64,000 nt of DNA from the NCBI GenBank assembly GCA_052108535.1, contig JBQDZM010000009.1, positions 1 through 64,000 on the forward strand, given 5' to 3'. Position 1 is the stretch's first letter. Each line of letters begins with the position of its first letter. The notes under the pieces were generated by a model, which was not told where the DNA came from, searched no databases, and saw nothing but the letters and a program-made list of their open reading frames with translations. Position numbers and translations under genes: made by a program. The DNA comes from Galactobacter sp052108535. GTDB lineage: Bacteria; Actinomycetota; Actinomycetes; Actinomycetales; Micrococcaceae. This document shows positions 41,779 through 50,030 of the stretch, piece after piece.

Positions 41779-42234
41779 TCAGGCCTGCGCTTGGCTGCGA
41801 CCGTAGAAAGTCAAAACGAACTTGCCAATGCGCACCTCGGAGCCGGTGCGCAGCTTGGCCTCGTCGACTCGATCGCCGTTGATGTAAGTCCCGTTCAGCG
41901 AGCCGGCTTCCACCACGCGGAAGCCGTCGTCGCCGCGTTCGAAACGCGCATGACGACGAGAGACGGTGACATCGTCAAGGAAGATGTCGGAATCGGGGTG
42001 ACGTCCAACGGTGGTGACGTCGGAGTCCAACAGGAAGCGTGCGCCGGGCTCTCCCCCGGCCCTGGAGATCAGGAGGGCAGAACCGGTCGGAAGGGCGCTC
42101 ACAGCGGCTCGTTCTTCCGGACTGAGCTGGTACTCGGCAATCACCTCGTCGGTGACCCGCGGCAGTCCAACACTCGTGGCCTCGGCGTTCTCACGCTCAA
42201 CGAACCGCGGGTCCTGGTTCTGTCCCTCAGTCAT
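41779..42234 (-). CDS. garA: GarA/OdhI FHA-domain metabolic switch
   Basis: This 151-residue FHA protein has an intact phosphopeptide site: VTTVGRHPDSDIFLDDVTVSRRHARF and GSLNGTYING. GarA blocks 2-oxoglutarate dehydrogenase and switches glutamate enzymes; phosphorylation of its N-terminal threonine pair makes the FHA domain close on its own tail. Here the usual ETTSV is EATSV. The first threonine, which PknG uses in mycobacteria, is alanine, while Thr20, the PknB-type site, remains. It heads the garA-ftsR-DUF151 operon. Confidence 0.92.
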   Translation of the reverse strand: MTEGQNQDPRFVERENAEATSVGLPRVTDEVIAEYQLSPEERAAVSALPTGSALLISRAGGEPGARFLLDSDVTTVGRHPDSDIFLDDVTVSRRHARFERGDDGFRVVEAGSLNGTYINGDRVDEAKLRTGSEVRIGKFVLTFYGRSQAQA

Positions 42235-42364
42235 GACGACTCATCTCCTCTTGGCGACCGGTGCGGTACCCCACGGCGAACCCGTGAAGCGAGTTCCGCG
42301 GCACGTGAACACGCACCCCGGCCCACTCACCATATCCCATCGACACCATTTCGTAACCATATGA

Positions 42365-42393
42365 ATGTGACTCATGTGAAAGATGTGACTCAT
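42365..42393. promoter_or_regulatory. Direct-repeat element upstream of garA
   Basis: ATGTGACTCAT occurs twice, 18 bases apart (42365-42375 and 42383-42393), separated by GTGAAAG. Its core TGACTCA is itself nearly symmetric. It lies 130 bases before the garA start in an AT-rich patch, the likely promoter. FtsR-type autoregulation is one possibility. Confidence 0.5.
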
Positions 42394-42429
42394 TTTCTTG
42401 GGCGGCTTTCGCACGCCGACGCGCTGCGG

Positions 42430-42473
42430 CGACGCGCCAGCGACGCGCCAGCGACGCGCCAGCGACGTGCCGT
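42430..42473. repeat. 11-bp tandem repeat
   Basis: Three exact copies of CGACGCGCCAG and one degenerate copy run head to tail in the 446-base garA/MFS gap. The rest of that gap holds no gene that can be supported. The array could be slippage-derived or a binding array. Confidence 0.65.
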
Positions 42474-42680
42474 CGACGCTGCAGCGATGCCCCGCCCCAT
42501 CCGCTCGATCCGTGTCCACTTCGCCCGTGGAGGCACTAAGATAGATGCTCGGCCCAAGCGGGTCGCCAACCCTGCCGTTTCACCTTCCGCACTGTCACTT
42601 TTGCTGCGGTCGGCCGCCACCGGTGCTGCCTTCAATACAGCGGCCGCCGGCTCAGAGTCCTGAAAGTCCGTGATCAACTC

Positions 42681-43895
42681 GTGACCAACACCATCGGTCC
42701 CCGCCGCACCGCTCTCGCCTTGTTCGTCTTGGCCCTGGGTGGATTCGGTATCGGGTGCACCGAGTTCGCCTCCATGGGACTGCTCCCCCAGATCGGCGCG
42801 GAGCTGATCCCTGGGTTTACCAGTCATCCGGAGGCCTCCATCGCCCAGGCCGGACACCTCATCTCCGTCTACGCCCTCGGCGTGGTGGTGGGCGCCCCCA
42901 CCCTCGCCGCCCTCACCTCCCGCATGTCGCGCTCCTCCCTGACCTTGTGGCTGCTGGTCTGGTTCGTCGTCGCGACCGCGGCCTCCGCCTGCATGCCCAC
43001 CTTCGAGACCACCTTGGCGATCCGTTTCCTGGCCGGTCTTCCGCACGGCGCCTACTTCGGTGTGGCCTCCCTGCTCGCGGCTCAACTCATGGGACCGGGA
43101 CAACAGGGTAAGGGCATCGCCCTGGCCCTCTCCGGGCTGACCGTGGCCAATATCGTGGGCGTTCCCGCCGTGACGTGGTTGGGGCACACCTTCACCTGGC
43201 GCGTGGCCTACCTCAGCGTCGCCATCATCTTCCTGGTGACCCTGGGCCTGGGTTACCTGGCGCTCCCCCGCCTCCCCGGCGATCCCACCCGCTCCGCGAA
43301 GTCGGAACTCACGGCCTTCCGCAACGGGCAACTGTGGCTGCTGATCGCCATCGGCTGCATCGGCTTCGGCGGCTTCTTCGCCGTGTACTCGTACCTGTCA
43401 GAACTCGCGGGGCGGCTGACCCATCTGGACGAGAGCACCATCCCCTGGTTGTTGGCCGTGGTGGGTATCGGTATGACCCTCGGCAACGTGGTGGGCGGTC
43501 GGGTGTCCGATGCCCACCCGGTGGGATCCTTGATGACCGGCTTCGGTTCCTACATGGGCGCACTGGTGCTCTTCAGCCTCACGGCGGCCAACCCCATCGG
43601 TCTCTTCATTTCGGCTGGACTGGTGGGCGCCACCTCATCTTTGCTGATGGTTCCCGTCCAGACGCGCCTCATTTCCGCCGCTGGCAAGTCTCCCCTCATG
43701 GGAGCCGCCACCAATCACGCGGCCTTCAACGTCGGTAATTCCCTCGGCGCCGCACTGGGCGGTGCCGTCATCGCCGCCGGGTTCGGCTACCGAGCCCCCG
43801 GTTGGGTCGGAGTCACCCTGGCGGCACTCGGCTTCGCGGGACTGGTGGTCTCCTTGGTCTGGGAGCGCAAGACCGGACGGCTGATCCGCGACTGA
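42681..43895 (+). CDS. MFS exporter, AraJ/DHA1-like
   Basis: This 404-residue protein has twelve predicted membrane helices. It starts ALALFVLALGGFGIGCTEFASMGLLP, a pattern typical of AraJ/YdhP-like DHA1 drug or sugar efflux pumps, and has SVYALGVVVGAPTLAALTSRMSR (motif A in the first cytoplasmic loop, in part) and the usual central loop at about residue 190. It is probably a proton-driven exporter; the substrate cannot be told. GTG 42681 has only a weak ribosome site. No regulator is adjacent. Confidence 0.85.
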   Translation: MTNTIGPRRTALALFVLALGGFGIGCTEFASMGLLPQIGAELIPGFTSHPEASIAQAGHLISVYALGVVVGAPTLAALTSRMSRSSLTLWLLVWFVVATAASACMPTFETTLAIRFLAGLPHGAYFGVASLLAAQLMGPGQQGKGIALALSGLTVANIVGVPAVTWLGHTFTWRVAYLSVAIIFLVTLGLGYLALPRLPGDPTRSAKSELTAFRNGQLWLLIAIGCIGFGGFFAVYSYLSELAGRLTHLDESTIPWLLAVVGIGMTLGNVVGGRVSDAHPVGSLMTGFGSYMGALVLFSLTAANPIGLFISAGLVGATSSLLMVPVQTRLISAAGKSPLMGAATNHAAFNVGNSLGAALGGAVIAAGFGYRAPGWVGVTLAALGFAGLVVSLVWERKTGRLIRD

Positions 43896-43934
43896 GCGCG
43901 GGCCCGCCACCTCAGCGGCCTCCCAATGCACGAC

Positions 43935-43964
43935 GACGGCGCCCAGCTTCCGCTCGGCGCCGTC
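43935..43964. terminator. Terminator between the MFS and SseB-like genes
   Basis: GACGGCGCC and its complement (9 bp) enclose a 12-base loop between convergent genes. Further GC-rich imperfect repeats (GGCCGAAGGCCG, TTGGCCGTGGCCAG) follow up to 44030. Confidence 0.6.
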
Positions 43965-44040
43965 CGTGTCTGTGGTGGGGTGGGCGGCCGAAGGCCGTCG
44001 TTGGCCGTGGCCAGCCGCCGTCGACCACCTTTAGCCGCTG

Positions 44041-45255
44041 TCAGGCCGTACGGAAACTGACGGTCGCCAGTTCCTCGGGGCTGAACTCCACGAATCCGCC
44101 CGACGCACCGGGATCGATGCACAGGTACATGTCCTCGGCCAGGTTGGCCCGGATCCAGCTCAGCGGAATATCCGCTGCTGAACCTGACTCCTGATAGCGG
44201 AAGACCTCCAACGCGGAGGAGAACAGGGCGAATTCGCGTTCCCCACCGGACTGACGGGTCACCAAGAGCGGGTAGGCCGGCTGACCCGGCTGCGCCTGGT
44301 ACAGGTACACGCCCGTGGCTTCCTCTGACACCAGGTACGCCAGCAGCGCCTGCCGGTTCCCGGAACGCACCAGGTGCTTGAGCTTGCCGTTACGGGAGAA
44401 GCCCACCACGAACTCGTCCGCGGTGGAGATCTCCACGCCGACCTCGACCGGGTCGATCACGATGGCCTGGGCGCCTGCTTCCGTTGCCAAGGTCAGCGCC
44501 TCGTCGCCGGTCATGGTGGTGAAACCGGCCTGGCTGCCGATGCGGTCTTGCCAGGCCTGCGCGCCCTGCCGTGAACTGTGCACGGGCACCACGGAGCGGC
44601 CCTGATTGTCGAAGCTGGCGGGCGCCCCGTCACCACGGACGGGAACCACGACCACGGAACCGTAGAGTTCACTCAGCAGCGCGGTCTTGGCATCGGGGTC
44701 ACCCGAGGACAACCAGGTTTGCACCGCAGAGCGCAACCAGGCGGCTGAGGCATCCACGGCCGAGCCGGCGGAATCTGCCGGGTCGGGTGCAGCGACCGGA
44801 GCGGCCTCCGCCGCTGCCGGGGCTGCCGGTGATGGCACCACTGCTGCCGGTGCTGCGGCTTCGGGTGCCGGCGCTGCGGGTGCCTCGATCACGACCTCCG
44901 GCTCCGGCTCCGGTTCGCTGCCCGGGCCGGCCACGATCTGGCCAGTAGCCGCGTCCCTGACCTGGCGCTGCCCGTCCTCGAGGGTGAGCACCTCGTAGTC
45001 ACTGCCGACCGGGGCGTCGTAGACCTCCGCGATGATGGGGTCGAGTGCGGCAACCTGGTTGAAGTCCACGACCCGCAGGCGCGTGGTGTGGGCCACGTTC
45101 TCCTCGTCGTCGTCTGCGGCGTAGAAACGCCACCCGGAATCGGTGGGAATGGCGGAGGGAGTCCGCAGCATCCACCTGATACGTCCCGGTCCGCCGATCG
45201 CCGTGGCGGTCGCGATGCAACTGCCGGCGTTCTCGATCTGGGGTGTCTGACTCAC
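44041..45255 (-). CDS. SseB-like protein with two SseB domains and an Imm33-like N-terminus
   Basis: This 404-residue protein has three parts. Residues ~1-90 (IRWMLRTPSAIPTDSGWRFYAADDDEEN...) resemble the DUF2185/Imm33 domain. An Ala/Pro-rich linker spans ~115-165. Two consecutive SseB N-terminal-type domains follow: SVVVVPVRGDGAP...VVPVHSSRQGAQAW...AIVIDPVEVGVEIS, and GVYLYQAQPGQPAYPLLV...FALFSSALEVFRYQ...YLCIDPGASGGFVEFSPEEL. SseB domains are poorly understood and often accompany secretion or polymorphic-toxin immunity genes. It follows the transglutaminase gene after 148 bases on the same strand. The start is GTG 45255. Confidence 0.7.
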   Translation of the reverse strand: MSQTPQIENAGSCIATATAIGGPGRIRWMLRTPSAIPTDSGWRFYAADDDEENVAHTTRLRVVDFNQVAALDPIIAEVYDAPVGSDYEVLTLEDGQRQVRDAATGQIVAGPGSEPEPEPEVVIEAPAAPAPEAAAPAAVVPSPAAPAAAEAAPVAAPDPADSAGSAVDASAAWLRSAVQTWLSSGDPDAKTALLSELYGSVVVVPVRGDGAPASFDNQGRSVVPVHSSRQGAQAWQDRIGSQAGFTTMTGDEALTLATEAGAQAIVIDPVEVGVEISTADEFVVGFSRNGKLKHLVRSGNRQALLAYLVSEEATGVYLYQAQPGQPAYPLLVTRQSGGEREFALFSSALEVFRYQESGSAADIPLSWIRANLAEDMYLCIDPGASGGFVEFSPEELATVSFRTA

Positions 45256-45403
45256 GTGGCCTCGATCTCATTGATGCTGAACGACTGCGGCCCTACGGCG
45301 CAGGCGTGGTGTGTTTTACCTGAGGCCAAGTATGCCAACACTGCCCCTGCTATGCATTACGTGTTCGCGGCGCGGCGGCGCAGGTTCGATTCCAGGCGCA
45401 GTG

Positions 45404-47737
45404 TCATTCCGGGGCACGACGTCGTTCTGGGGCGCGGCCGGCTCGTCGCGGCCGCGACCAGCGCGCGATGGAACGCCACGAGTAACGACGCCGCCAGCGG
45501 TCGCGCCGTCGCGCCGGGGCACCGCGCAGATGCGCGGCCGTGGAGAGGGTCTCCTGCCACACCTCGTCGATGTCCGCCCGGTCCGGGCGTTCGGGTGAGA
45601 AGGCAGCCCGGTCCATGCGTTGCGCGAGTCGGCGCGAGCGTGCAAGCAGCCCTTCACCGCGACCACCCGGCACGTCGTCCGGTTGCACGGCCGCAGCCAC
45701 CTCACTCCGGGTGGCGGAAGGCGCCGGTGCGTGGCCGGCGTCAGCCACAGCATCGACGAGCTCGGACCAGGCCCCGCTCATGCGGCCCTGATTCCGATCA
45801 ACGTGGCGGCGACGAACCCGTCGCACCCGCTTGATCAGCGCCGCCAACCACAGCGGCGACGTCAGGAGCAGCAGGACCAGCCCCACCCGCCAGGTCCACC
45901 ACCAGATGCCGGCCAGGTGATCCCGCCACTCTTCGCGAGGCTGTTCCGTGGTGGGTTGGGAATTGTCGGCAGAGGGCGGGGTGGAATCCCGCAGATCCGG
46001 CGGATCCGGCGGGAGGACCGTCCGCGGCAGCGTCACGGAATCCTCCTCCGTCTTGCGCTGTTCCTCGACCGGCCGAGGTTCAGGATTGGGGTCGACGGCC
46101 ACCCAGCCTCGCTTGGCGTCATCCACCTCCACCCAGGCCGTCAATTCGCTGCCGACCAGCACTCCGTCCGCGTCCTGGTCCACGAAACCCAAGACCACGC
46201 GAGAGGCGAAGCCCTGTTGCCTTGCCAGGATCGCGAAGGCGGCAGCGTACTGCTCCGCATCGCCGACCATCGGCTCCTCATCCACCAGCGCATCCAACCG
46301 TCCGGCCGAATGCCCGGAGCGACTGAACACTTCCCCCTCATCCGCGTGGGAGACGTAACCGGCTTGCAGCAGCTCCAGCACCGCCTGGAGTTTCTCCCCA
46401 GGACTGTCCAGGTTCTGTGTGGCCCGGTCAGCTGCCGCGATCAGTGACTCCGGCAGCACCGGCAGCTGCGACTGGCTGACCTCACCGGGGCTGAGGGCCT
46501 CCAAACCGGCCGTTGCCGCACGGCTGCCTGGAACGACCCGCAGCGTGTAGTCCAGACCGGCGTCCACGCCACCGCGCACCAGAGCGGCGTCGCGAGTGCG
46601 GTCGTAGTAGAGCCGATCCCGCACGTCAGCAGTGATGTCGATGCTCTCCAAGGACCCCGCCAAGGGCAACCACGGGCTCAGTTCCCGCTCCACCATGACG
46701 TGAACGTCCTGCCGCTCCCCTTCTGGCCGCTGCACGGTGGAGGGCAGCCGGGTAAAGCCGTGGTCCCGGTCCGGAGCCACGCGGAAGGCCACCCCGTCGT
46801 AGTCATCCAGCACGGCCAGGCGCAGCATGGTTCCGGGGGATGCACCTGTGACGGTCGCGGCGGTGGCATCCGCCGTCTCACCTGTGACCCACGACCGGTA
46901 GGCCTGCAGGGGTGAGGACGTGCGGTCGGGCTCGTAGAAGGGTTCGTAGGCCTGCCGTGCCACGGTGCGCTCGGATCCTGGCAGCAGGGAACTCAGCCCG
47001 GCCGCCGCCATGGAGCAGGCCAGGACGAACACTAGCGCCACCACGGCCCTGCGGATGGAGCCCCACCTCAGCCTGCGGGTGTGATCGCGATCCACTCCCC
47101 GGTCCGCCTGCCGCACCAGCTGCATCCAGGTCACGGCGACGAGGACCATACCGATCCCCACCAGGAGTTCATGGGCCCCGTGACGCGGGCCGAAGACGAT
47201 GCCGTAGACCAAGAGGGCGGTCGCGGCGCCCACCCCGGGCCAGCGCACCCCACGGATGGAACCAGCGGCAGCGGCCCAACCACCCAGATAGGTCAGCAGG
47301 TACACCGGGAGAAGGACGTCGCCATACCGTCCCAGCGGAGGATCTAGGCTGATGACGTCCACCCATGAGGTGAGGCAGCCGAGCAGGAACTCTCCCAGCC
47401 CGGACGGGGTCGGAATCACGCCGGCCACGGTGGCCCCCGGAACCTCCGGTAACGCCGCAGGGACGCCAATCAGCAAACCCCACGCCACCGCCACCGGTAC
47501 CTGGACAAACCAGGGCAGGCGCGCCACATACATGCCCACTGCTGCGAGTGCGGCCGCGGCGAACCCGGCCGTGGCGGTCACCACGAGCCAGAGGTCGTGG
47601 TGCAGTGGCCAGGTGGTGGTGGCGGCAACGGCCATCATCAGTGCGCTGAAGATCAGATCACGGGTCAGCGTGGGGCGCGGTGCGGTGGCCCTGCGGCGGC
47701 CGCTCATGCGGCGCCTGCTCACGTCATGGCCGCTCAC
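45404..47737 (-). CDS. TgpA-like transglutaminase-fold membrane protein, catalytic residues replaced
   Basis: This 777-residue protein has six or so N-terminal membrane helices (to about residue 215, DUF3488 type), an extracytoplasmic transglutaminase-core domain at about 470-555, one membrane helix near 605-630 and a cytoplasmic basic tail. In active enzymes the core is GxCxxY...H-A-W...D. Here it reads GDAEQYAAAF (Ala494 for Cys), ELTAWVEV (Thr533 for His) and VAVDPNP (Asp549 kept), so it should not catalyse acyl transfer. GTG 47737 was chosen because it overlaps the DUF58 stop (GTGA). It belongs to the MoxR-DUF58-TgpA set. Confidence 0.88.
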   Translation of the reverse strand: MSGHDVSRRRMSGRRRATAPRPTLTRDLIFSALMMAVAATTTWPLHHDLWLVVTATAGFAAAALAAVGMYVARLPWFVQVPVAVAWGLLIGVPAALPEVPGATVAGVIPTPSGLGEFLLGCLTSWVDVISLDPPLGRYGDVLLPVYLLTYLGGWAAAAGSIRGVRWPGVGAATALLVYGIVFGPRHGAHELLVGIGMVLVAVTWMQLVRQADRGVDRDHTRRLRWGSIRRAVVALVFVLACSMAAAGLSSLLPGSERTVARQAYEPFYEPDRTSSPLQAYRSWVTGETADATAATVTGASPGTMLRLAVLDDYDGVAFRVAPDRDHGFTRLPSTVQRPEGERQDVHVMVERELSPWLPLAGSLESIDITADVRDRLYYDRTRDAALVRGGVDAGLDYTLRVVPGSRAATAGLEALSPGEVSQSQLPVLPESLIAAADRATQNLDSPGEKLQAVLELLQAGYVSHADEGEVFSRSGHSAGRLDALVDEEPMVGDAEQYAAAFAILARQQGFASRVVLGFVDQDADGVLVGSELTAWVEVDDAKRGWVAVDPNPEPRPVEEQRKTEEDSVTLPRTVLPPDPPDLRDSTPPSADNSQPTTEQPREEWRDHLAGIWWWTWRVGLVLLLLTSPLWLAALIKRVRRVRRRHVDRNQGRMSGAWSELVDAVADAGHAPAPSATRSEVAAAVQPDDVPGGRGEGLLARSRRLAQRMDRAAFSPERPDRADIDEVWQETLSTAAHLRGAPARRRDRWRRRYSWRSIARWSRPRRAGRAPERRRAPE

Positions 47738-48999
47738 GTCGTGGCCCCTCGGACCAGAGCGCGGGGAAGGTCCTCGAGATAGCCGATCCGCAGCACGTGA
47801 ACTCCTGCGACCTCACGTAATCCTGGGGTGGCCTCGGGGTCGCAGACGACGGCCACGGTGTGCACGCCGAGGCCAAAGCGCTGGGACCAACTGGTCACTT
47901 CCCGGATCCCCGGGGTGGACCCCACGATCAGGAAGACGATGGAAATGCCGGGGATCGTCGCGGCTGAGAGCGTGGCCAGAGCATCCACGCTCACGTCGGA
48001 GTCCCCCAGGGCCACGTCGCAGAGTCCGTCGAGTAACCGGCCCGCGCTGATGGACGGGATGGTCTCCGGCTCGCGGGCCTCCGCATGGCCGTTGACGTTG
48101 CGAACCGGTCCGGTCACCACGGTCAGATCGCGGCCGTCGCGCAAGGCACGCACGCCCAGTGACGCAGCCACGGAGACGCCGAGTTCGAACTCCTCGGAAT
48201 CCTCCCAGGAGTCCTCGTCGCGACCGAAGGCCACCACGAGGTGAGAACGTCGGGTCTCCTCGAACTGCCGCACCATGAGCTCGCCCGTGCGCGCTGCTGC
48301 CTTCCAGGAGATGTGGCGGCGGTCGTCGCCGGGACGGTACTCCCTCAGCGCGTGGAAGGAGAGGTCGGAGGCGGTGAGGTCAGACGTCGGCTGCCCCTCG
48401 AGGTCCCTCACGAATCCGGTGGAGGTGGGGGGAAGCGCCACCGTCCGGGGGTGAACGTAGACCTCCTCCACGTCGGAGAACCGGGCCCGACGGCGGAACA
48501 ATCCCACCGGGTCGCCGCGGACGGAGCGAACGGGACCGACGCGCACCACTCCGCGGGCCTCCGCGGGGATCGGCAGCTCCTGGGATTGTTCCTTGCCGGT
48601 GATGGGGAGGGCCACCGGTTCCCCGTCGATCTCCACCTCCACCTGAGTGTTCCAGGCGCGGAATCGCGACACGTCCTTGACGGTGATCGTGGCGGTCACA
48701 GGCCGCCCCACCCTCGTTCGGGTGGCCGAGACGGCGATGGACACGTCGTAGCGCGGGTGACCCAGGAGGAAGAGCGCGGAGAAAGCGGAGACCAAAAGTG
48801 CCGTCCACCCGATCACCACGAGTTCCGTCCACCCCAGCGGGTAGCCCGCCCCCAGCCCCACCGCGGCCGCGGCCAGCATGCCCCAGCCGATGGGTGTGGT
48901 GGTCCGCCGGATCAGTCCGGCCGCGCGCGCCACACCGGCACGGCCTCGACCGAACCCGCGTTCCGCGCCGAGGAACGTGGTGGAGTCCTCCGGCGTCAT
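47734..48999 (-). CDS. DUF58 protein
   Basis: This 421-residue protein has two membrane helices at about residues 38-80, a beta-sandwich segment, and the DUF58 core REYRPGDDRRHISWKAAARTGELMVRQFE. A vWA-like fold follows. The metal-ion (MIDAS) DxSxS expected at the start of a vWA domain is not seen: the strand reads HLVVAFGRDEDSWEDS. DUF58 proteins partner with MoxR ATPases in envelope maturation. It overlaps both moxR and the transglutaminase gene by four bases, so all three are co-translated. Confidence 0.9.
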   Translation of the reverse strand: MTPEDSTTFLGAERGFGRGRAGVARAAGLIRRTTTPIGWGMLAAAAVGLGAGYPLGWTELVVIGWTALLVSAFSALFLLGHPRYDVSIAVSATRTRVGRPVTATITVKDVSRFRAWNTQVEVEIDGEPVALPITGKEQSQELPIPAEARGVVRVGPVRSVRGDPVGLFRRRARFSDVEEVYVHPRTVALPPTSTGFVRDLEGQPTSDLTASDLSFHALREYRPGDDRRHISWKAAARTGELMVRQFEETRRSHLVVAFGRDEDSWEDSEEFELGVSVAASLGVRALRDGRDLTVVTGPVRNVNGHAEAREPETIPSISAGRLLDGLCDVALGDSDVSVDALATLSAATIPGISIVFLIVGSTPGIREVTSWSQRFGLGVHTVAVVCDPEATPGLREVAGVHVLRIGYLEDLPRALVRGATT

Positions 49000-49991
49000 G
49001 CCTGCCCTTGGACGGGTGGTTGCACGTCAAGGAGCACCCGACCGATCACACTGGTGGCGTCCACGCCGTCAAACTCCGCCTCAGGATTCAGCACCAACCG
49101 ATGCGCCAGCACCGAGGCGGCCAGGGTCTTCACGTCGTCTGGCACCACGTACCCGCGCCCGGTGACCAGCGCCCAGGTCGACGCACAGCGCACCAGTGCC
49201 AGCGCGCCGCGCACGGAGACGCCGAGGCGGACCTCCGGCGCCTGCCGCGTCGCCTCGACGAGCCGGGTGATGTAGTCAAGCACGGCGTCGTCCACGTGCA
49301 CCTGTTTGGTCATACCCTGCAGTTCCCGCACTTGCCGGGTGTCCAGGACCGCATCCAGCTCCACGTTGTGGGAGCGCACGTGCGCCTTGCGCAGGATTTG
49401 TCTGGTGGTCGCCGCGTCCGGGTAGCCCAGGGAGGTCTTCATGAGGAACCGATCCAGCTGCGCTTCAGGCAACCGGTACGTCCCGGCCTGTTCCACCGGG
49501 TTCTGCGTCGCGATGACCATGAAGGGCTGTCCCACCCGGCGGGTGGTGCCGTCCACCGTCACCTGCGCCTCTTCCATGACCTCAAGCAGGGCGGACTGCG
49601 TCTTCGGGGAGGCCCGGTTGATCTCATCGGCCAGGACAATGTTGGCGAAGACCGGCCCAGGGTGGAACTCAAAGACTCCAGCGGCTTGGTCGTAGACGCT
49701 CATGCCGGTGACATCCGCAGGCAACAGGTCCGGGGTGAACTGGATCCGCCCCACCGTCCCGTCCACGACCTGCGCCATGGCCCGGGCCAGCGACGTCTTC
49801 CCCGTTCCCGGGTAATCCTCCAACAGCAGATGCCCTCCGCTGACCAGGCAGGTCAGGGCCATCCGGATCACGTGCGTCTTGCCATAGAGCACCTGCTCCA
49901 CGCCGCTGACCATGGACTCGAAACCGGCGGAGAAGGACGTCACCTGCTCCTGGGTCAGCAGGGGCGCGCTGGTGACGGGTGAGCTCGTCAT
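48996..49991 (-). CDS. MoxR-type AAA+ ATPase
   Basis: This 331-residue AAA+ protein has Walker A DYPGTGKTSLA, Walker B NIVLADEINRASPKTQSALLEVMEE, sensor 1 VIATQNPVEQAGTYRLPEAQLDRF (in part) and the C-terminal lid GVSVRGALALVRCASTWAL. MoxR ATPases act as chaperones that assemble or load metal- or substrate-bearing partners, usually with DUF58/vWA proteins. Residues needed for ATP hydrolysis all appear present. It follows the giant surface-protein gene by 39 bases. Confidence 0.93.
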   Translation of the reverse strand: MTSSPVTSAPLLTQEQVTSFSAGFESMVSGVEQVLYGKTHVIRMALTCLVSGGHLLLEDYPGTGKTSLARAMAQVVDGTVGRIQFTPDLLPADVTGMSVYDQAAGVFEFHPGPVFANIVLADEINRASPKTQSALLEVMEEAQVTVDGTTRRVGQPFMVIATQNPVEQAGTYRLPEAQLDRFLMKTSLGYPDAATTRQILRKAHVRSHNVELDAVLDTRQVRELQGMTKQVHVDDAVLDYITRLVEATRQAPEVRLGVSVRGALALVRCASTWALVTGRGYVVPDDVKTLAASVLAHRLVLNPEAEFDGVDATSVIGRVLLDVQPPVQGQA

Positions 49992-50030
49992 GGTGTGTTC
50001 TCCGTGTCCTTGCTTGGTCTCGTCTTGGCG

